Shown here: positions 8,464-13,027 of the stretch, in pieces
Layout of the letters: each line of letters starts with the position of its first letter
How positions within the stretch are numbered: position 1 is the first letter of the stretch
Source: DAORHV01 sp964434575
Lineage (GTDB): Bacteria; Patescibacteriota; Gracilibacteria; Peribacterales; Peribacteraceae
NCBI GenBank assembly: GCA_964434575.1
Contig: CAYSWB010000031.1
Coordinates: 1 to 13,027 of the forward strand
Length of the DNA: 13,027 bases
Direction: 5' to 3'
Notes under the pieces: generated by a model
Database searches by the model: none
The model's input: only the letters and a program-made list of their open reading frames with translations
What the model was told of the DNA's origin: nothing
Made by a program: the position numbers and the translations under genes

Positions 8464-8570
8464 GGAAAGAAGGCCTTCCGGTTTCGAGGGGGAAGGTCGC
8501 TCTGGTTTCGGAACGGTTCCGTTACGCAGCCAGCTTCCTTCCCGCGCGAAGCGAGAGAAGAAGGAGGCCG
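8463..8570 (-). repeat. Leader-associated repeat element, copy 2
   Basis: Second copy of the element, directly upstream of the cysteine-cluster gene start and in the same orientation as copy 1. The hairpin in the 45-base core (8538-8560) has the same stem arms as copy 1 with a different loop. The proximal hairpin is stronger here: CCTTCC (8474-8479) with GGAAGG (8491-8496), loop of 11, followed on the minus strand by CCTTCTTTCC up to the ATG. A perfect 13-base palindrome, CGGAACGGTTCCG at 8509-8521, lies between the two hairpins and is absent from copy 1. Confidence 0.6.
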
Positions 8571-8739
8571 AGAATGCAACGACGCTGCGTCATGGAACGC
8601 GGCAAGTGTCCCCGCGGAGGCGGCACCTGTCAACAATCCGCGCCTGCATGCCGCTTCTTGCGCTTTCATCAGAGGAAAACTCGGCAATCGCGGCGGCGGA
8701 TTGGCGGGAACCGTCCGCCGGCTGTACGCTCGATGGCCA
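8571..8739 (+). other. Non-coding gap before the PHP-domain gene
   Basis: This is the remainder of the 276-base gap between the divergent cysteine-cluster and PHP genes. Open frames through it have no recognisable protein content and the composition is ordinary. The only signal seen is the promoter candidate at 8701-8730. Confidence 0.5.
8701..8730 (+). promoter_or_regulatory. Candidate promoter of the PHP-domain gene
   Basis: TTGGCG (8701-8706, 4 of 6) and TACGCT (8725-8730, 4 of 6) are separated by 18 bases. The -10 ends 9 bases before the ATG at 8740, predicting a leader of about 2-3 bases. The surrounding DNA is GC-rich, so chance matches are possible, but the spacing to the ATG repeats what is seen at the neighbouring genes. 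Confidence 0.4.
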
Positions 8740-9669
8740 ATGCGGGAACGTATCGCAGACATCCGGCTCCGGGAATGCCCCGACGGCGAAGAAGGCCTGT
8801 TCACGCGCGACGGCGCGTACCTGCTCAACCCGCACAACCACACCACGGACTCCGACGGCGCGCACGACCTGTCGCGCGTGGCGGGTTTCGCCGCCGAACA
8901 CGGCGTGAATATCGCCGTCACCGAGCACAACCTGCCGCCGCGCCGGCTGGCGCCGGGGCTGGTGGCCGGAATGGAGGTGCTCACGAAAGAAGGCGTGGAC
9001 GTGGTGGTCCTCGGTGCGCTGGCCAAGGTGCGGCGGCTGTTCGAGGAACGCGTGCGCCCGGGCTTGAAGCGGCGCAACCCGCAGTACCGGCCGGTGGACG
9101 TGCCGGTGGCCGCGTTGCTGGAAGCGGTGGAAGCCCACGGCCTGTGGGCCAGTCATCCGCACTACGCCACGGTGGAGGGACTCTCGATGCTGTCGCCCGA
9201 CGCCCAGCGCGCGGTGCTGGAAACGGCGCGCGGCCGGACGTTCGTGGAGCTCAACGCGCTGGTCGGCGCCCGCGCGCGTCAGCTGGCGGAAGAGCTCGCG
9301 CAGGAATGGGACGTGCCGTTGCTGACCAGCGGCGACACGCATCTGGGCGAGCACCAGCATGTGGGAAACTTCAGCTCGGTCCCCGCTTCCGCCGTGGACG
9401 AAGGCGAAGGAGCGCTGGCCGAACGCCTGCTGAAAGCCATGCACGCGCGCACGGACCGATCGGACGACCGGTTGCTGGAACCGGGCTGGGGCGAGAAGCT
9501 GCTCATCGGTGCCAATGTCGCCAAGGCCAACGGACCGCGGGTGATAGGGCTGTACGCCGCCAAGGCCGCCGGCCGCATGCTGGGCATCCTCTACAAAGCA
9601 GACGAACGGAATATCCCCCGCCGCACGGGCCCGAAGACGCCGCGCACGGTTCAGGCAGCCCCCTCGTAG
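8740..9669 (+). CDS. PHP-domain metal-dependent hydrolase
   Basis: This 309-residue protein has the PHP (polymerase and histidinol phosphatase) fold, a metal-dependent phosphoesterase superfamily. Visible metal-site motifs are PHNHTTDSDG (31-40, His32 and His34), VTEHN (60-64, replacing the usual TDHN), GMEV (78-81, Glu79), SHPH (138-141) and SGDTH (197-201, Asp199 and His201). Together these make a complete set of His/Asp/Glu ligands, so the protein is probably active, perhaps on a phosphomonoester or nucleotide. The reading frame is open back to 8458, but the 94 upstream residues are low-complexity and cross the repeat element, so the ATG at 8740 was chosen. It ends with a basic Pro/Arg tail and overlaps the 3' end of the convergent kinase gene by 19 bases. 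The substrate is unknown. Confidence 0.82.
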   Translation: MRERIADIRLRECPDGEEGLFTRDGAYLLNPHNHTTDSDGAHDLSRVAGFAAEHGVNIAVTEHNLPPRRLAPGLVAGMEVLTKEGVDVVVLGALAKVRRLFEERVRPGLKRRNPQYRPVDVPVAALLEAVEAHGLWASHPHYATVEGLSMLSPDAQRAVLETARGRTFVELNALVGARARQLAEELAQEWDVPLLTSGDTHLGEHQHVGNFSSVPASAVDEGEGALAERLLKAMHARTDRSDDRLLEPGWGEKLLIGANVAKANGPRVIGLYAAKAAGRMLGILYKADERNIPRRTGPKTPRTVQAAPS

Positions 9670-11405
9670 CCCGGCTCGGGCGCGGGAACGGCGGTGTTCA
9701 CGCGGCGCAGATAGTGGTCCGTATCGTCGTGACGGATGGCTGCGAGTAACGCCTGCGGCGTGATCTGGCGGCCGGTCATGCGGGTGGTATCGCGCTCAAC
9801 TTCGTCCATCACCGGGCCGCTTTCAGGATCGACACCCAGCTTGCGGCACACCAGCTCCAGGTCGGCCACGAGCCGCGCGACGGAGGGGCGCTTGCCGGGA
9901 TCGTTCTGCAGCGCGTCGTGGAAAATCTCGCGCACTTTGGCACCGGCATCGGCGTAATCCTTCAGCGGGCTATGCCAGTCGGTGACCTGACGGATCTTGC
10001 TGCGCTTCTCGCCGGAAGGATCGCCGGCGTCGTCGGTGTTGATATGGATGAGCAGTCCCTGCTTGCCCTCGACGGTCTGGCCGATTTTGTAGTCGTAGGT
10101 TGCCTGCGTGATGCGTGCGAACGTATCCGGCGGATGCAACTGCTCGGTGAGATCCGTACGCTGCGCAGCGCCAGAGGCGCCGACCTCGGTCGGCTGCTGT
10201 GACGGTACGACGTAGGGCTTGAACGACATGCCGTTGCCGACCGAGTCCGGGACGGCTTTCTCGCCGGACAACATCTGGTAGAGGATGATCAAGAGCGAAT
10301 AGACGTCGGACGTGCTGGTGGCCGTGGGCGACGCGGCGGTCATTTCCGGCGCGCTGAATTCGGGCGTGTGCATGACAATGCCCAGCTCCACCGAGTTCTT
10401 GTCCACCGGCGCAATGCGCCCCGCGCCGTAGTCGATGAGCTTGGCGCGCATGTCGGACTTGATGATGATGTTGCCGCCCTTCAGATCCAAATGCCACACA
10501 TCGCCCAGACGCTTGAGTTCGCGCGCGATGCACAGTGCGATCCAGCATGCGGTCTTTGGCGGAAGGCGTCCGCCGGGCGCAGATGACAGGAGCTGGCTGA
10601 GCGAAGGGCCTTCATGGAACGGCATCACGGACAACTGCGTGAACTGGTATCCATTGTCCACCTCGTCGGAAGCCACCAACTCGTCGGCCTTCTGCAGCAA
10701 CGCGGGTTCGTCGCGCGCCTGACGCACGGCCGGCTCCATGCGACCGTCGGCGGTGCGGTCCACGGTCACGGTCTTCAGGACCAACAGGCGTCCGGGGTTC
10801 GTGGCCTCGGCGGCGAAGTACGTGGAACCGACGCCGCCTCTGCCGCACGGTCCGAGGATGACGAATGGCTTTCCGCCGATCTCGCGGCAGATTTCAGGCG
10901 CGTCCGCGTCGGGCGGCAACAGGAGCGACGCGCGCACCTGCTGGATATTCAGGCCGGCAGCGGCGAACGGCTCCAATGCGGCGCACACTGCGTCCGCGCA
11001 CGCCTGTGCCGAGCGGTAGTCCCCGCCGAACGCCATGGCCACAGCCGGAATATGCGAAAAGCCCATGCGCACGGCATGCACCAAGACGGTTTGCGGCGTA
11101 ACGGGACTGCTTTCGACAGTCCTCCCCGAGGACGACAAATGGATGATCTTCATATTCCCGGACTGACCGCTGCTGCGGACGGTGGGTGGGTGGTTGGCAG
11201 GATCGTCTTCGGCCTCCCCGGTCAGCTCTTGATATGCGGCATTCGCCGCGCGCTGCTCACGGACCACCAGGGACTCTTCAGGGTTCAGTTCCAGGTCGTC
11301 GCCGAAATCCTTCAGCGACGCGAGCACGTGGGTTTCCGGGCCTTCGGGGCCGTTCTGGCCCTCGGGCGGCGGGGCCTTTATGCCAGTGATATCCTTCTTC
11401 GCCAT
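9651..11405 (-). CDS. Hanks-type serine/threonine protein kinase, soluble
   Basis: A 584-residue protein kinase. The P-loop is GRGGVGST (188-195), the ATP-anchoring Lys is 211 in LVLK, and the catalytic loop is HLDLKGGN (305-312) with Asp307, Lys309 and Asn312. The metal-binding DFG appears as DYG (325-327), APE is at 352-354, the helix-F Asp is 367 in DVYSL, and the C-lobe Arg is 506 in GKRPS. The set is complete, so activity is expected. Residues 1-100 look disordered. Residues 105-175 (LVHAVRMGFSHIPAVAMAFGG and following) look folded but match no domain I recognise. No transmembrane helix or PASTA-like repeat is present, unlike PknB-type receptors. An insert of about 70 residues lies in the C-lobe (390-475). 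An ATG at 11543 would add 46 poorly plausible residues and cross the promoter, so 11405 was used. The target is unknown. Confidence 0.88.
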   Translation of the reverse strand: MAKKDITGIKAPPPEGQNGPEGPETHVLASLKDFGDDLELNPEESLVVREQRAANAAYQELTGEAEDDPANHPPTVRSSGQSGNMKIIHLSSSGRTVESSPVTPQTVLVHAVRMGFSHIPAVAMAFGGDYRSAQACADAVCAALEPFAAAGLNIQQVRASLLLPPDADAPEICREIGGKPFVILGPCGRGGVGSTYFAAEATNPGRLLVLKTVTVDRTADGRMEPAVRQARDEPALLQKADELVASDEVDNGYQFTQLSVMPFHEGPSLSQLLSSAPGGRLPPKTACWIALCIARELKRLGDVWHLDLKGGNIIIKSDMRAKLIDYGAGRIAPVDKNSVELGIVMHTPEFSAPEMTAASPTATSTSDVYSLLIILYQMLSGEKAVPDSVGNGMSFKPYVVPSQQPTEVGASGAAQRTDLTEQLHPPDTFARITQATYDYKIGQTVEGKQGLLIHINTDDAGDPSGEKRSKIRQVTDWHSPLKDYADAGAKVREIFHDALQNDPGKRPSVARLVADLELVCRKLGVDPESGPVMDEVERDTTRMTGRQITPQALLAAIRHDDTDHYLRRVNTAVPAPEPGYEGAA

Positions 11406-11430
11406 ATTTTTACTACTATACCATATTTTT
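11402..11430 (-). promoter_or_regulatory. AT-rich promoter of the kinase gene with a direct repeat
   Basis: On the minus strand TGG-TATAGT is an extended -10 (hexamer 11420-11415, 5 of 6 matches plus the upstream TG) ending 9 bases before the ATG, so the message would be almost leaderless. A TTGGTG lies 19 bases upstream as a weak -35. CCATATTTTT occurs twice on the + strand (11402-11411 and 11421-11430), 19 bases apart, flanking the -10. It could be two contacts for a regulator. It is a sharp AT island in GC-rich DNA. Confidence 0.6.
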
Positions 11431-11508
11431 ATAAATTTGCACCAAGCGCAAACGGGCCCGCGGGCGGCGCAGAGTACCCCAAAATCCGCATGGCGCCAGT
11501 CCAAATTG

Positions 11509-11556
11509 TTGCCAACGCCTGGAGCGGTGCATAGGGTACCCATACCCCCTACCCCT
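11509..11556 (+). promoter_or_regulatory. csoR-copA promoter with CsoR-type operator
   Basis: TTGCCA (11509-11514, 5 of 6 to the -35) and TAGGGT (11532-11537, TANNNT -10) are 17 bases apart. Transcription would start near 11544, leaving a leader of about 18 pyrimidine-rich bases. Overlapping the -10 and start site is TAGGGTA-CCCA-TACCCCCTA (11532-11551), a pseudo-inverted repeat of G and C tracts bounded by TA. This is the known style of CsoR operators: its complement includes GGGGGTATGG, resembling the Bacillus copZA operator as I recall it. Apo-CsoR bound here would block polymerase, and Cu(I) would release it. Confidence 0.65.
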
Positions 11557-11561
11557 ACTCT

Positions 11562-11834
11562 ATGCTGCCCGAAAGGAAAACAAAGTCACTGGCCGCGCTG
11601 AAGCGCTTGGCAGGACTGCAGAAGAAGGTCGAAAGCATGATCGATGCCGACGCCTACTGCGTGGACATCCTGGAGCAAATTTTGGCCATGCAAGGCCACT
11701 TGAAACACATTCAGGCGCAGGTGCTGGAAAGCCATTTGCGAACGTGCGCCGGCAAACGCCTGTCTTCCAAGCGTGACTCGCAGGCATTCGTGCAGGAGCT
11801 CACGCAAGCCATCGGTCTTTCCCAGCGCGTCTAA
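11562..11834 (+). CDS. csoR: CsoR-family copper-sensing transcriptional repressor
   Basis: This 90-residue all-helical regulator belongs to the CsoR/RcnR/FrmR (DUF156) family. The family pattern is plain: LKRLAGLQKKVESMI (13-27), YCVDILEQI (32-40) and LESHLRTC (55-62). The Cu(I) ligands of CsoR are all present as Cys33, His58 and Cys62, with the same 25- and 4-residue spacings as Cys36, His61 and Cys65 of the mycobacterial protein. This favours copper over nickel, cobalt (RcnR) or formaldehyde (FrmR) sensing. A matching operator sits in its own promoter, and a copper ATPase gene follows after 3 bases, so it most likely represses both itself and copA. The start ATG follows CCCCTACTCT with no Shine-Dalgarno. 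Confidence 0.9.
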   Translation: MLPERKTKSLAALKRLAGLQKKVESMIDADAYCVDILEQILAMQGHLKHIQAQVLESHLRTCAGKRLSSKRDSQAFVQELTQAIGLSQRV

Positions 11835-11837
11835 GCC

Positions 11838-13027
11838 GTGAAAACTACGCTCGACATCGCCGGCATGCACTGCGCCAGCTGCGCCGCGCGGGTCACCAAG
11901 GCGCTGCGCGGTACGCCCGGCGTGCATGACGCGCACGTGAACTTCGCCACCTCCAAAGCCACCGTCCATTGCGACGACTCGACGGACGCCCATGCGCTGA
12001 CCGCAGCGGTCCACAAGGCCGGCTACCAGGCGGAAGTACAGGACCCCCACGCGCACCATCACGGCATCGACACCAACAAGGAGCGGCAGCAGCGCGAAAC
12101 GGCCGGTTTCCGACGGAAATTTTTCATCGGTCTGGCGCTCAGCCTGCCGATGCTCGGGTTCATGATCCTGTCGTTCCTCCCGCACTCGCCGCTGCACGAC
12201 GCGGTGATGCCGTTCATGGGCATCGTATCGCTCATGCTCGCCACGCCCGTGCAGTTCTGGCTGGGTGCCGTGTTTATCCGGGGAATGTGGTCCGGCCTGC
12301 GGATGGGCGCGTTCAACATGGACAGCCTCATCGCCATCGGAACGCTGACCGCCTATTTCTACAGCCTCTACAGCTATCTCTCGCATGTCGTCACCCACGG
12401 CTCGCTGCTTGGAGAAGTCCATGACCTGTATTTCGAGGTCGCGGCGCTGCTCATCACGTTCATCCTGCTGGGCAAGTGGATGGAAAACGCCGCCAAAGGC
12501 CGCACCTCGGACGCCATCGGGAAGCTGATGGGATTGCAGGCGAAAACGGCGCGCGTGCTGCGCGGCGGAGAAGCGGTGGAAGTGCCGATGGAAGACGTGA
12601 AACCGGGCGACATCGTGGTCGTGCGCCCGGGCGAGAAGATCGCCGTGGACGGCACCGTGGTGAAAGGACTGACGTCCATCGACGAATCGATGCTGACCGG
12701 CGAAAGCATTCCGGTGGAGAAGAAAGAAGGTGACAACGTCTTCGGCGCGACGATCAACGGACACGGCAGCATCGAGTTCCGTGCCGAGAAAGTCGGCAGC
12801 GACACGGCGCTCGCGCGCATCATCCGTTTCGTCGAAGAAGCGCAGGGCTCCAAGGCCCCCATCCAGGATTTCGCCGACTGGGTGTCGTCGTGGTTCGTGC
12901 CTGCGGTCATCGCCATCGCCGTCCTGACGACCGCCGGCTGGCTGATCGCCGGCGCTTCGGTGAGCTTCGCCGTACTGGCGGGCGTTTCGGTGCTGGTCAT
13001 CGCCTGCCCGTGCGCGCTGGGACTGGC
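11838..13027 (+). CDS. copA: Copper-exporting P1B-type ATPase, 3'-truncated by window edge
   Basis: This inner-membrane pump expels Cu(I) using ATP. The visible 396 residues include one N-terminal heavy-metal-associated domain (GMHCASC, Cys12 and Cys15). A short His-rich linker (HAHHHG) follows, then the first four membrane helices, the actuator domain with TGES at 287-290 (MLTGESIPVEK), and the transport-site motif ACPCALG with Cys390-Pro-Cys392 at bases 13005-13013. The phosphorylation site DKTGT and the nucleotide domain lie beyond the window. The start is GTG at 11838, 3 bases after the csoR stop; the first ATG (11865) would remove part of the metal-binding domain. CPC plus a CsoR partner supports Cu(I) rather than Zn/Cd. 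No frame break is seen. Confidence 0.93.
   Translation, partial: MKTTLDIAGMHCASCAARVTKALRGTPGVHDAHVNFATSKATVHCDDSTDAHALTAAVHKAGYQAEVQDPHAHHHGIDTNKERQQRETAGFRRKFFIGLALSLPMLGFMILSFLPHSPLHDAVMPFMGIVSLMLATPVQFWLGAVFIRGMWSGLRMGAFNMDSLIAIGTLTAYFYSLYSYLSHVVTHGSLLGEVHDLYFEVAALLITFILLGKWMENAAKGRTSDAIGKLMGLQAKTARVLRGGEAVEVPMEDVKPGDIVVVRPGEKIAVDGTVVKGLTSIDESMLTGESIPVEKKEGDNVFGATINGHGSIEFRAEKVGSDTALARIIRFVEEAQGSKAPIQDFADWVSSWFVPAVIAIAVLTTAGWLIAGASVSFAVLAGVSVLVIACPCALGL

Noticed and set aside
8458..8739. N-terminal extension of the PHP protein to 403 residues
   Set aside because: The added residues are low-complexity and cross repeat copy 2 and the promoter candidate; the conserved fold begins after the ATG at 8740.
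10614..11534. 306-codon + strand frame opposite the kinase
   Set aside because: The minus strand encodes a kinase with all catalytic motifs; this frame has none.
11406..11543. 46-residue N-terminal extension of the kinase
   Set aside because: It would run through the AT-rich promoter and has no conserved feature; MAKKD at 11405 is a better start.
11586..12764. 392-codon minus-strand frame opposite csoR and copA
   Set aside because: Antisense to two clearly recognised genes.

Overview
The window looks like chromosomal DNA from a GC-rich bacterium with compact gene spacing. Third codon positions are mostly G or C, start codons are nearly all ATG, and most gaps are only a few bases. No rRNA, tRNA or integrase is present to fix the taxon. 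The F-type ATP synthase with an AtpZ/I-like protein, the family I pyrophosphatase and the CsoR/CopA pair are all bacterial. An uncultured lineage, possibly in the candidate phyla, is plausible but only a guess. No start codon in the window has a convincing Shine-Dalgarno sequence. Starts follow pyrimidine-rich stretches, overlap the previous stop, or lie 6 to 9 bases behind a TANNNT promoter-like hexamer.

Layout. (1) 1-5969, + strand: an F1Fo ATP synthase operon in the order atpD (3' part only), atpC, atpZ/I-like, atpB, atpE, atpF, atpH, atpA, atpG. The usual order puts atpD and atpC last, so this is a permuted arrangement. The delta subunit (AtpH) is short. (2) 5971-6486, - strand: inorganic pyrophosphatase, tail to tail with atpG. 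(3) 6595-7395, + strand: a class I glutamine amidotransferase of the C26 (PuuD-like) type with a lysine-rich tail. (4) 7419-8463, - strand: a small unknown gene and a cysteine-cluster (YkgJ/UPF0153-type) protein, each preceded by a copy of the same roughly 90-110 nt potentially structured element. (5) 8740-9669, + strand: a PHP-domain metal-dependent hydrolase, ending inside the tail of (6) 9651-11405, - strand: a soluble Hanks-type Ser/Thr protein kinase with a long unassigned N-terminal region. (7) 11562-13027, + strand: a CsoR-type copper-sensing repressor followed by the N-terminal half of a CopA copper-exporting P-type ATPase, which runs off the window.

How the genes fit together. The first half is energy metabolism: ATP synthase, and a pyrophosphatase that removes PPi and so pulls biosynthetic reactions forward. 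The right end is a self-regulated copper detoxification unit with a recognisable GC-tract operator overlapping the csoR promoter. The middle genes are probably independent units. The best candidates for something undescribed are the duplicated leader element around the cysteine-cluster gene, the SD-less start-site architecture, the permuted atp operon with a shortened delta subunit, and the kinase's N-terminal region.
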